Shown here: positions 8,346 to 14,682 of the stretch, in pieces
Layout of the letters: every line of letters begins with the position of its first letter
Numbering within the stretch: the stretch's first letter is position 1
Virus record (IMG/VR): IMGVR_UViG_3300034073_004811
Location: 1 to 36,994 of that record
Strand: one strand, 5' to 3'
DNA: 36,994 nucleotides
Source: a virus
Translations under genes and position numbers: made by a program
The notes under the pieces: model-generated
What the model was told of the DNA's origin: nothing
Database searches by the model: none
Seen by the model: only the letters and a program-made list of their open reading frames with translations

Positions 8346-9356
8346 ATGAAAATAGTCGCTGAATATATCTGGTCAGATGGTACGACGCCAACGCAAAAAT
8401 TGCGTAGTAAAACAAAGATTTTTTCTTCTTCTAATTTTGACGGAGATTTTCCAGATTGGACATTTGATGGATCATCTACGGGTCAAGCCTCAGGTGATAA
8501 ATCAGATTGCGTTCTTAAACCCGTAAAATCGGTAATAGACCCGACTAGATCAATTTCGAATGCAAAGTGTTTTCTAGTACTTTGCGAAGTTTTTAATTCC
8601 GATGGGTCGCCTCACAAAACGAATACTCGAGCGCGTTTAAGAGAGGTTTATGAAAAAACCGAATTACAAAAACCCTTATTCGGAATCGAACAAGAATACA
8701 CAATGTTCAAAGACGGAAGACCTTTCGGGTGGCCGACGGGAGGATATCCGCCCAATCAAGGTCCATTTTATTGCGGTGTTGGTTCTGATGAGATTTTTGG
8801 AAGGTCCCTCGTTGAAGATCATTTGATCGCCTGTATTGAATCAAAATTACCAATTTGTGGAATTAATTCAGAAGTAATGCCTGGACAATGGGAGTTTCAA
8901 ATCGGGCCTAGCGACCCTCTAGAAATATCGGACAGTTTGCTGTTAGCTAGGTGGATTTTGTATAGACTCGGCGAAAAACAAGGAATCACAGTAAAGTTAG
9001 ATCCAAAACCTGTCGCGGAGTTGAATGGCGCTGGCGCCCATACTAATTTTTCAACCGAATTAATGAGAGGTAATAATGGATTGGATCACATCGTAGCAGC
9101 TTGTGGTAAACTTAAGGATCGTCATTTTTATCATATCGAAAACTATGGATATGGTATCGAATCGCGACTAACTGGTAATCACGAGACGTGTTCTTATAAA
9201 GAATTTAGATATGGTGTTTCGGATAGAGGAGCATCTATTAGAATTCCACTCCACGTTGCGATGGACAATAAAGGATATTTAGAAGATCGACGTCCATGTG
9301 CCAATGTTGATCCATACGTCGTTACTAGGTTATTATTAGAAACGGTGTGTTTATGA
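8346..9356 (+). CDS. Glutamine synthetase, type II (eukaryote-like GSII)
   Basis: 336-residue ATP-dependent ligase making glutamine from glutamate and ammonia. It is of the short GSII type, not the ~470-residue bacterial GlnA. Landmarks are EYIWSDGT at the N-terminus, WTFDGSSTGQASGDKSD (latch loop), FGIEQEYTMF (metal-binding Glu), GINSEVMPGQWEFQIGP (metal-binding Glu and substrate loop), GAGAHTNFST (ATP-binding His) and the arginine segments SRLTGNHET and SDRGASIRIP. TAGGAG at 8335-8340 is a good ribosome site. The gene overlaps the kinase gene by ATGA. A phage copy could raise glutamine for amide-transfer steps in nucleotide or modified-base synthesis. A nitrilase-family amidase sits at the far end of the window. 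All core motifs look intact. Confidence 0.92.
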   Translation: MKIVAEYIWSDGTTPTQKLRSKTKIFSSSNFDGDFPDWTFDGSSTGQASGDKSDCVLKPVKSVIDPTRSISNAKCFLVLCEVFNSDGSPHKTNTRARLREVYEKTELQKPLFGIEQEYTMFKDGRPFGWPTGGYPPNQGPFYCGVGSDEIFGRSLVEDHLIACIESKLPICGINSEVMPGQWEFQIGPSDPLEISDSLLLARWILYRLGEKQGITVKLDPKPVAELNGAGAHTNFSTELMRGNNGLDHIVAACGKLKDRHFYHIENYGYGIESRLTGNHETCSYKEFRYGVSDRGASIRIPLHVAMDNKGYLEDRRPCANVDPYVVTRLLLETVCL

Positions 9357-9946
9357 GTAAAATAGTTGTTATCGAAGGCGCCGATAGGTGTGGAAAAGCC
9401 ACACAAGCATCAATGCTTCGTGAGTATTTGATGAGCATCGGATGCTTAACAAAAATTGTAGAAGTACCTATTCGTTCTGCAGTAACCTATAAAATCATAT
9501 ACTGGATGCTTCGAAATGGCTTTGCAAAAAGCTATCCGAAATTATTCCAATGGTTTCAGTTTTTAAATAGAAAGATCTTTCAGTTATTCGTTTTGCCAGA
9601 TTTGGAAAGACAATACGATATTATCGTAATGGATCGTTGGAGTTTATCTACGATAGTATATGGTTCTGCAGAAGGCGTGTCTGAAGAATTTACTGTTGCT
9701 TTATCTAAAAAACTAAGAAGTCCAGATCACACAATAATTTTGTATGGTCAGTCTTTTCCTCATGAAGCTGAGGATGTCTATGAGCAAGATCAGGATTTAC
9801 AAGACAGGGTGCGCATGGGTTATGCTCAGTGGGCAGCTAGTAATCCACAAGAATGTACGTTGATAAACTGCAAACAAGATAAAAAAACAATTTTTAAGAA
9901 GATTAAAGCTAGTTTAGAACTAAAAGGAATAATTCCGAGACGCTGA
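9353..9946 (+). CDS. Thymidylate kinase-like dNMP kinase
   Basis: 197-residue P-loop kinase of the thymidylate kinase family, expected to phosphorylate dTMP or a modified dNMP. Start MSKIVVIEGADRCGKAT gives the P-loop at residues 9-17; IIVMDRWSLSTIVYG holds the DR[YW/H] motif that binds the acceptor nucleotide. Odd point: the P-loop reads G-x4-G-K-A-T, with Ala16 where almost all P-loops have Ser/Thr, a residue that coordinates Mg. The following Thr17 might substitute, or activity may be altered. ATG 9353 overlaps the synthetase TGA (ATGA); GTG 9347 would add only two residues. A terminator follows at 9985. A second dNMP kinase-like gene lies at 23951. Confidence 0.8.
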   Translation: MSKIVVIEGADRCGKATQASMLREYLMSIGCLTKIVEVPIRSAVTYKIIYWMLRNGFAKSYPKLFQWFQFLNRKIFQLFVLPDLERQYDIIVMDRWSLSTIVYGSAEGVSEEFTVALSKKLRSPDHTIILYGQSFPHEAEDVYEQDQDLQDRVRMGYAQWAASNPQECTLINCKQDKKTIFKKIKASLELKGIIPRR

Positions 9947-9984
9947 AACAAGTTTTATATCCGCGTTGACATTGTTTAAACATT

Positions 9985-10010
9985 GCTCCAATTTTTGATT
10001 GGAGCTTTTT
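9985..10010 (+). terminator. Rho-independent terminator
   Basis: GCTCCAAT at 9985-9992 pairs perfectly with ATTGGAGC at 9998-10005 around a TTTTG loop, followed by TTTTTG. It lies 39 bases after the kinase stop and ends the thyX-glutamine synthetase-kinase transcript. Confidence 0.85.
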
Positions 10011-10056
10011 GTTATTTAGATGTATAACCGCAAAGTAAATTTTGATTTTCTACGGC

Positions 10057-10086
10057 TTGATACAAAATCTTTTGTTGGAATAAAAT
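10057..10086 (+). promoter_or_regulatory. Putative leaderless promoter
   Basis: TTGATA (10057-10062), an 18-base spacer and TAAAAT (10081-10086) form a good sigma70-like promoter directly downstream of the terminator. The -10 ends 6 bases before ATG 10093, and no Shine-Dalgarno sequence is present, so the transcript would be leaderless. Confidence 0.4.
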
Positions 10087-10092
10087 GGTGTT

Positions 10093-10347
10093 ATGAGCTA
10101 TAAAATTTCAGATTCAGTCGCGATGCGTTTTATTCAAATTTTTCAGGAAGCAGTTCTACTTGGCGTAGATGGCGCCGATCTAATGAGACAAGTTAGATTG
10201 GTTGTCGATGACAAAGAACCAGATACGGTCACATTGTGTCCTCAATATGAAAAACAAGTTGTAGAGATGCATAAAAAATATCTAGAAGATGCTGAAAAGC
10301 TAGCCTTGTCAGGCAATTCAGGAACCAATTCTGGGTTTAATCATTGA
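10093..10347 (+). CDS. Small protein, unknown function
   Basis: 84 residues, no recognised family. The first ~45 residues form a hydrophobic/amphipathic helical region (SVAMRFIQIFQEAVLLGV) and the middle is acidic (VVDDKEPDTV). Two cysteine-free helices follow, then a Ser/Asn/Gly-rich tail, probably flexible. It is the first gene after a terminator and a putative promoter. Its TGA overlaps the next start codon (TGATG), coupling it to a tiny membrane-protein gene and then an NTP pyrophosphatase gene. Confidence 0.65.
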   Translation: MSYKISDSVAMRFIQIFQEAVLLGVDGADLMRQVRLVVDDKEPDTVTLCPQYEKQVVEMHKKYLEDAEKLALSGNSGTNSGFNH

Positions 10348-10430
10348 TGATGACTCTTAAAGTTGCAATATTTGTGATATTATTTTCTGTTATTGTCATA
10401 ATGAAAATTTCAGACATTAAGGATTATTGA
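10347..10430 (+). CDS. 27-residue putative membrane micropeptide
   Basis: Short ORF filling the space between two clear genes: starts at ATG 10347 (or ATG 10350) overlapping the preceding TGA, and ends at TGA 10428-10430, which overlaps the next ATG by one base. The product begins MMTLKVAIFVILFSVIVIMK and ends KISDIKDY: one hydrophobic span of about 15-17 residues with a short charged tail, a single-pass inner membrane peptide. Both junctions are TGATG, typical of translational coupling, and without this ORF the 82-base gap would be unusually long for the cluster. The function is unknown, and the ORF could be fortuitous. Confidence 0.45.
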   Translation: MMTLKVAIFVILFSVIVIMKISDIKDY

Positions 10431-10795
10431 TGGATAAATTACGATTAATGTGGAACCAACAAGAATCATTCATGAAATTGTTACAGGAAAAAAGGAATTT
10501 TCCTAGTTTCCCAATTGATCCAACTTCTAAGTCGGGACAAAAACTTCTTAAAGGAATTACGCATGAATGTATGCACGAACTTTTCGAAGCTAATCAGGCT
10601 TTGAAAAATTCAAAAGATCATCGAGCTACCGACGTAAATGAATTTGATAAAGAGCACTACGTTGAAGAGCTTGTTGATGCCCTCCATTATTTCTTTGAAA
10701 TTGCAATTTTAAGCGGAATTTCGATGGAAGAACTCTATGATGCTTACCTAAAAAAAGGACAAATTAATATAGAACGTATTGAAAATGGTTATTAA
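10430..10795 (+). CDS. All-alpha NTP pyrophosphatase (MazG / dimeric dUTPase-dCTPase-like)
   Basis: 121-residue protein of the all-alpha NTP-PPase superfamily, which hydrolyses (d)NTPs to monophosphates. Metal-binding acids are visible as HECMHELFEA (E..xE) on one helix and EELVDALHYFFEIA (ExxD) on the next, followed by LYDAYLKKGQINIERIENGY, a tail very like that of dimeric dUTPases. T4 gp56 (dCTPase-dUTPase) belongs to the same superfamily. With a trimeric dUTPase already present, and a dCMP-hydroxymethylase candidate at 30109, this enzyme is a good candidate for dCTP/dUTP removal, but substrate cannot be read from the sequence. The start overlaps the stop of the micropeptide ORF. Confidence 0.75.
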   Translation: MDKLRLMWNQQESFMKLLQEKRNFPSFPIDPTSKSGQKLLKGITHECMHELFEANQALKNSKDHRATDVNEFDKEHYVEELVDALHYFFEIAILSGISMEELYDAYLKKGQINIERIENGY

Positions 10796-10817
10796 GCAAA
10801 AAAAGTAATTAAGGGGG

Positions 10818-10875
10818 GTTTCAATTCTTGAAACGATGATTATCATAATCATGTAACGGTAAATAACAACCGTTA
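10818..10875 (+). promoter_or_regulatory. Three consecutive hairpins in the hsp20 leader
   Basis: Three perfect 7-bp inverted repeats stand side by side: GTTTCAA/TTGAAAC (10818-10824, 10828-10834), ATGATTA/TAATCAT (10836-10842, 10846-10852) and TAACGGT/ACCGTTA (10854-10860, 10869-10875). They fill most of the 101-base gap and end 5 bases before the AAGGAGGAG ribosome site of the hsp20 gene. This could be a structured regulatory leader, stabiliser or operator. None of the stems pairs with the Shine-Dalgarno sequence, so a simple RNA-thermometer model is not directly supported. Confidence 0.5.
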
Positions 10876-10896
10876 ATTCAAGGAGGAGTAAAAATA

Positions 10897-11259
10897 ATGT
10901 TGACACGGTATTACGATACAATGCGTTCGCCCATGTTTGATCTTTTTGAGCCTTTTAAATTACTAAGCGATTATGATCAACGCAGTTTTACGAGGCATCG
11001 AACTGACACTATTGATGAGGAAGGCATCAAAATCGAATTACCTGGCGTAAAGCCTTCTGAGGTCGACGTTGCAGTTGACGGTCGTACGCTTAGAATTACA
11101 GGGAAATCAAGACATGGTGTGGATTTCAGTTACGCTTATACGCTAAAGTCCACTGTGGATGATGCAGCTATTACTGCGAAGTTAGAAGATGGACTCTTAA
11201 GCATCACTTTACCAAAAAAAGAAGAACATACACCGAGAAAAATTGTTGTTACACCCTAG
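10897..11259 (+). CDS. Small heat-shock protein, Hsp20/alpha-crystallin family
   Basis: 120-residue ATP-independent chaperone. After a short N-terminal arm (RYYDTMRSPMFDLFEPF) comes the alpha-crystallin domain: IKIELPGVKPSEVDVAVDG, LRITGKSR and AKLEDGLLSITLPK, with the conserved A-x-x-x-[DN]-G-[LV]-L-x-[IV]-x-[LV]-P motif. The C-terminal IVV replaces the usual I-x-I/V anchor. Hsp20 genes are common in T4-like phages of aquatic bacteria, where they are thought to help virion protein folding. It has one of the strongest ribosome sites in the window (AAGGAGGAG, 10880-10888) and its own terminator, so it forms a single-gene unit that can be highly expressed and separately controlled. Confidence 0.9.
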   Translation: MLTRYYDTMRSPMFDLFEPFKLLSDYDQRSFTRHRTDTIDEEGIKIELPGVKPSEVDVAVDGRTLRITGKSRHGVDFSYAYTLKSTVDDAAITAKLEDGLLSITLPKKEEHTPRKIVVTP

Positions 11260-11280
11260 TAGAGAGTTTGTAGACGAATT

Positions 11281-11310
11281 AAAGGATCCGAATTTCGGAT
11301 CCTTTTTTTT
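11281..11310 (+). terminator. Strong Rho-independent terminator
   Basis: AAAGGATCCGAA and TTCGGATCCTTT form a 12-bp inverted repeat around a single central T (11281-11305), followed by an unbroken T run to 11310. It ends the hsp20 transcript. Confidence 0.9.
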
Positions 11311-11345
11311 GCGCGATCGCAAAAATGTAAATTTAACGATCTTTT

Positions 11346-11354
11346 TGATAGAAT
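11346..11354 (+). promoter_or_regulatory. Putative extended -10, leaderless promoter
   Basis: TGATAGAAT (TG-n-TAGAAT) is an extended -10 element. It follows the hsp20 terminator and ends 6 bases before ATG 11361. There is no Shine-Dalgarno sequence and no clear -35. Confidence 0.35.
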
Positions 11355-11360
11355 AAAGCC

Positions 11361-11771
11361 ATGAGTCCAGAATTAGACGCGCTTCTCTGTCAAAGATATC
11401 CAAAAATTTTTAAGAATAGATACGGATCAATACAGGATACCTGTATGGCGTGGGGCTTCGAATGTGACGACGGATGGTTTAATGTTATAGATGTTCTTTG
11501 TCATGAAATCCAACACTATATTGACTGGAAATCCAAAGATTCGTCGGAAGAAGAAAAGGAATCTCTACAGGTCATCGCTACACAAGTAAAAGAAAAGTTT
11601 GGTTCATTAAGATTTTATTATTATGGTGGTGATGATGTAATCGAAGGTATGGTATCGTTTGCAGAATCATTAACTGGTCGAACATGTGAAGCCTGCGGAA
11701 GCGTCGGCCACAAGCGTGGTGGTGGATGGATTAAGGTTTTGTGTGATTCGTGTGAAGAAAAAAGAAAATAA
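11361..11771 (+). CDS. Conserved phage protein with C-terminal zinc ribbon, unknown function
   Basis: 136 residues. The order is recognisable: an N-terminal LCQRYPKIF segment, CMAWGFECDDGWFNVID, a helical linker with HEIQHYIDW, QVKEKFGSLRFYYYGGDD, then a CxxC pair (CEACGS) and CDSCEEK forming a probable zinc ribbon. From memory, proteins with this W-G-x-E-x-x-D-G-W and KEKFGxLRFYY pattern are widespread in phages and bacteria as hypothetical proteins, with no assigned role. It sits alone between the hsp20 terminator and the HNH gene and appears to have its own promoter. Confidence 0.75.
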   Translation: MSPELDALLCQRYPKIFKNRYGSIQDTCMAWGFECDDGWFNVIDVLCHEIQHYIDWKSKDSSEEEKESLQVIATQVKEKFGSLRFYYYGGDDVIEGMVSFAESLTGRTCEACGSVGHKRGGGWIKVLCDSCEEKRK

Positions 11772-11796
11772 ACTTTGAGGATAATTTATTTATTTT

Positions 11797-12348
11797 ATGA
11801 CGCGTGTTCTTTTATTAAACGCCGATTGGTCTCCACTACAGTTTATTAGTTCGATGCGCGCGCTTCGATTGCTAATGAAAGGCAGAGCTGAAGTTATTAC
11901 GTTAGCCGAATCGCCGAGCGTCTGGAATGAATACTATACGACGGTTTCTAAGTCGTTTCAGATTCCAGCAACGATTAGATTGCATTTTAGGGTGCATGTT
12001 AATCCATCCGTTGCTAGATTTAGAAAAAGAATTTTATACAATAGAGATAATTGGTCTTGTCAATACTGTAACAAAAAATTGAATTGGAACAACGTTACGA
12101 TCGACCACGTTTTACCAAAATGCAAAGGTGGTAAAACCACGTGGAAAAATTGCGTCGTTTGTTGTAAAATTTGTAATAGAAACAAGGGTTCAAAATTGCC
12201 CCATGAAGCAAATATGAAATTATTAAAACAGCCCAGCGAACCTCGTATCGTTCATTTTTGGAATCTAAATGACGATCATAATTGGCATAATGATTGGACG
12301 ATTTTTGTAAATCCATCCGACATTTATTCTAACGCGGCAGCGGAATAA
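11797..12348 (+). CDS. HNH endonuclease
   Basis: 183-residue HNH nuclease of the free-standing type with an N-terminal LLLNADWSPLQFISSMRALRLL region, as in many bacterial and phage HNH proteins. The nuclease core is CQYCNKKLNWNNVTIDHVLP, with a first CxxC, the D-H catalytic pair, and a second CKICNRNKG zinc pair. It may nick DNA in homing or in packaging/replication; the family does both. GGATAAT at 11779-11785 is a weak promoter-like sequence, and no clear ribosome site is seen. No intron or split gene is visible around it, so it is a free-standing nuclease. Confidence 0.85.
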   Translation: MTRVLLLNADWSPLQFISSMRALRLLMKGRAEVITLAESPSVWNEYYTTVSKSFQIPATIRLHFRVHVNPSVARFRKRILYNRDNWSCQYCNKKLNWNNVTIDHVLPKCKGGKTTWKNCVVCCKICNRNKGSKLPHEANMKLLKQPSEPRIVHFWNLNDDHNWHNDWTIFVNPSDIYSNAAAE

Positions 12349-12405
12349 TAAAATTTCGCGAAAAAAGCTGTTGTGGCTGTATATTTAGCAATCAGGAGTC
12401 TGTTC

Positions 12406-13530
12406 ATGAGCTTGAAGCTAAACGAGCTACAGAAAGTGGTAAAAAACGTTGTGAAAAAAGAAAAAAATATTGATATTCTCCGTAGCGAGATCGTCAGAAC
12501 TCTTGGACCCACAATTCTTGTATCGCGCGGTCTAGAGCGCATGGCAGAAAGCGCCAACGAAAGACTAGACATTCTTGAAGCGATGGATAGACCATTCGAA
12601 AAAATTCGTCCTGCTTTATTGCTTAAATTCGTCGATTCTGATTCTCCTGAGGTTCGTAAACTCGTTGCGAGACTTATTCCAGAATCTTTTTTGAAAGTGT
12701 TTATGAAAGATTCTGACGCTGGCGTACGCGCTGCCACTGCGCGCCGATTATCTTCGCAGTTTGTTAGCGAAATGGTTCGTCGTTTTCCATACGACGATAC
12801 TCTCCGCGACATCGCGAAGAATAAGCGATTGTTAGAAGCAGGCGTACCAGATCCAGAAATTGATGATGAAGAATTTGACATGTATGGAATGGAACCTATC
12901 GGTGAGTTTTTCGGCTATGAGTATCCTGATCTCTCCGACGCCTGGTATGACACGATGGCTTTGAAAATCTTAAACATGTATGGTCGTAATATCGAAGAAC
13001 AATGGGAAGAAGCTACTGTTCATCGTTATGTCGATAGCGTGGCTTCTATGGGCGTCGACGTCGATCGTCAAAAATTATTAGATGCCGTCAATGACCTACT
13101 AGAAAAAAGAGCCGATGCTGTTTTAGAAGAAAATTCCTTATCTTCTTTTGCCAAAAAGTTGCGCTTAGAAGACACCACAGCGATGCCTGTTATTTCTGAG
13201 TCTGTAGATCCTGCAAAACAAATGATCACAGCAGGTTATACAACCAGCGAATATATCAAAAACTTCGAAAATCTATTTTTAGTTCGTCACGCGACCGTCG
13301 TGAACCCCGCGTATAAAACGTTGCGCGAAGGTAACGAAAGAGTAACGCATCCTATTTCTGCACGTATTCCTGGTTCTTCTTTTAGAAACGTCGATGAACG
13401 TGCACTTGATACGTATGTAAATGCCTGGAACACTCGCGAATCAATATTAAACAAACCCCATTATAGGTTACAGTGGTCGCCAGATCCAGAAAATATTAGT
13501 ATGGTTAATTTTTACCTGGAGTTAAAGTGA
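12406..13530 (+). CDS. HEAT-like helical repeat protein with N-terminal tag, unknown function
   Basis: 374 residues, no named family. The N-terminus MSLKLNELQKVVKNVVKKE resembles the amphipathic tag of neighbouring small proteins but lacks the R-E-E. Residues ~60-145 look like HEAT/armadillo-type helical pairs (DSDSPEVRKLVARLIPESF, DSDAGVRAATARRLSSQF). A strongly acidic, aromatic middle follows (DPEIDDEEFDMYG), then a mixed C-terminal domain. ATG 12406 is chosen because CAGGAG at 12393-12398 precedes it; an earlier in-frame start at 12373 lacks one. The gene overlaps the Dps-like gene by one base. A virion or scaffold role is possible but not shown. Confidence 0.7.
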   Translation: MSLKLNELQKVVKNVVKKEKNIDILRSEIVRTLGPTILVSRGLERMAESANERLDILEAMDRPFEKIRPALLLKFVDSDSPEVRKLVARLIPESFLKVFMKDSDAGVRAATARRLSSQFVSEMVRRFPYDDTLRDIAKNKRLLEAGVPDPEIDDEEFDMYGMEPIGEFFGYEYPDLSDAWYDTMALKILNMYGRNIEEQWEEATVHRYVDSVASMGVDVDRQKLLDAVNDLLEKRADAVLEENSLSSFAKKLRLEDTTAMPVISESVDPAKQMITAGYTTSEYIKNFENLFLVRHATVVNPAYKTLREGNERVTHPISARIPGSSFRNVDERALDTYVNAWNTRESILNKPHYRLQWSPDPENISMVNFYLELK

Positions 13531-14087
13531 TGAAAAAAAGATTTTCCGAATCATTAGAAATGATGTTGACTGTCGAACCGAACATCCAGGTTTTAACAGA
13601 CAATATGATCGCAGAATGGTCTAGCGTACCATATCCACAACTTTCTGTCGTGCTAGTTTATCTTAAGTATTTAGCTGCTGTTCACCAGAATCACCATTGG
13701 ACGTGCATGGGCGATCCATACTATGGAGACCATCTGTTGTTTGAAAGACTTTATGGCGATTTAGCAGATGAGATCGATGCTGTCGCAGAAAAGTCGATTG
13801 GTCTTGGTTGCACTGTGAACGTTGATCTTCAACTTCAGCATTCGCAACTTTTAAAATTAATTTCTGGTTCGGGAACTGCTACAATGATACCTCAATCGAC
13901 AGATTTAGCAAAAAAATCCCTAATGGCAGAAATGAATTTCCTGGCCGTTATGAAGCATCTTTGCGATTCTCTCAAAGAATGCGGTCTCATGACGCATGGT
14001 CTTGACAACCTATTAGCGGGAATTGAAGATAAACATGAGGGTCATGTATACCTCTTAAAGCAAAGAATTTCTAAGCCTTTAGTTTGA
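13530..14087 (+). CDS. Dps-like ferritin-superfamily protein
   Basis: 185 residues with the Dps dimer-interface ferroxidase site preserved at exact E. coli Dps spacing: His56 (HHW, equals His51), His68 (equals His63), Glu72 (in place of Asp67), Asp83 (equals Asp78) and Glu87 (equals Glu82). Dps proteins oxidise Fe(II) with peroxide, store iron in a 12-mer and often bind DNA. A second helical half includes EDKHEGHVYLL. The N-terminal ~25 residues are basic then acidic (MKKRFSESLEMMLTVEP) and could bind DNA or act as a targeting tag. ATG 13530 overlaps the upstream TGA. With the SOD-fold protein at 32383 it suggests protection of phage DNA against oxidation. Confidence 0.8.
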   Translation: MKKRFSESLEMMLTVEPNIQVLTDNMIAEWSSVPYPQLSVVLVYLKYLAAVHQNHHWTCMGDPYYGDHLLFERLYGDLADEIDAVAEKSIGLGCTVNVDLQLQHSQLLKLISGSGTATMIPQSTDLAKKSLMAEMNFLAVMKHLCDSLKECGLMTHGLDNLLAGIEDKHEGHVYLLKQRISKPLV

Positions 14088-14329
14088 GAATTACCGTGGA
14101 TCCATTGTTAGCAACAATTGAGTATTTCGCAGGAAACTTTGCTCCACGGGGCTGGATGTTCTGCAATGGTGCAACGTTACAAATTCAACAGAATCAAGCC
14201 TTATTTTCTCTTCTAACGAATAGATTCGGTGGAGACGGCGTACGGACATTCTGTCTTCCAACAATACCAGATCTAAACGGATTAAAGGCGATAATTCGTG
14301 TTGAAGGTGTATATCCACAGAGACCATGA
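14084..14329 (+). CDS. Stand-alone phage tail-collar domain protein
   Basis: 81 residues, nearly all of it a tail collar (microcystin-dependent-protein type) domain: IEYFAGNFAPRGWMFCNGAT, NQALFSLLTNRFGGDG and TFCLPTIPDLNG match the family pattern of a gly/aromatic-rich tail-fibre tip domain. The start is probably TTG 14084, which overlaps the preceding TGA, although GTG 14096 is possible. Full-length tail proteins carry this domain at the end of a long shaft, so a free domain may trimerise on its own or decorate a fibre. It is the only gene in the window that can be tied to the tail by sequence. Confidence 0.8.
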   Translation: MRITVDPLLATIEYFAGNFAPRGWMFCNGATLQIQQNQALFSLLTNRFGGDGVRTFCLPTIPDLNGLKAIIRVEGVYPQRP

Positions 14330-14337
14330 GGAAAAAT

Positions 14338-14679
14338 ATGAAAATCACGCTACAACAATTGCGCAGAGTCATTAGAGAAGAAATAGTTAGATTAACCGAG
14401 GCAGCCGATCCAGAGATAGTTGCCAAAGATGGTAAGGTCCAAATTACTATCGGAAATCAAATGTTTGATTTTTCTCCTGACAAAGTCAGCAGCGTCATAA
14501 AAAAGCCATTATGGTCCGTTAATTCGGATGATTTTGACGATGAAGAAGAGACTGGCGCTACGATCATGAAAACTGGTAAGTCTTCGCCTCCTGACATCGC
14601 GGTTTTTGAAAAAGGAGCTCGCGTTGCCGGCGACAAGATCGATGAAGAAGAATTAAAGAATGCTTTAAGCGGAGTGTGA
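14338..14679 (+). CDS. Small tagged acidic protein, unknown function
   Basis: 113 residues. It starts MKITLQQLRRVIREEIVRL followed by TEA, the clearest copy of the shared tag and a perfect L-x-E site. Next come a predicted beta segment (GKVQITIGNQMFDFSP) and an acidic patch (DDFDDEEE). ATG 14338 is chosen: GAGGA (14329-14333) is well placed and the start matches the MKIT of the next gene, whereas ATG 14326 overlaps the collar gene stop. No known domain. Followed 3 bases later by another tagged gene, so the two are co-translated. Confidence 0.75.
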   Translation: MKITLQQLRRVIREEIVRLTEAADPEIVAKDGKVQITIGNQMFDFSPDKVSSVIKKPLWSVNSDDFDDEEETGATIMKTGKSSPPDIAVFEKGARVAGDKIDEEELKNALSGV

Positions 14680-14682
14680 ATT

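Noticed and set aside
10835-10853. Fur-box-like palindrome GATGATTATCATAATCATG before hsp20
   Set aside because: It matches the 19-bp Fur consensus at about 13 positions, but it is just one of three adjacent AT-rich inverted repeats and no iron-linked gene follows directly. Chance similarity is likely.
12324-12881. 185-codon minus-strand ORF opposite the HEAT-like gene
   Set aside because: Ser/Arg/Phe-rich translation typical of an antisense frame; the plus-strand gene has a ribosome site and coupled neighbour.
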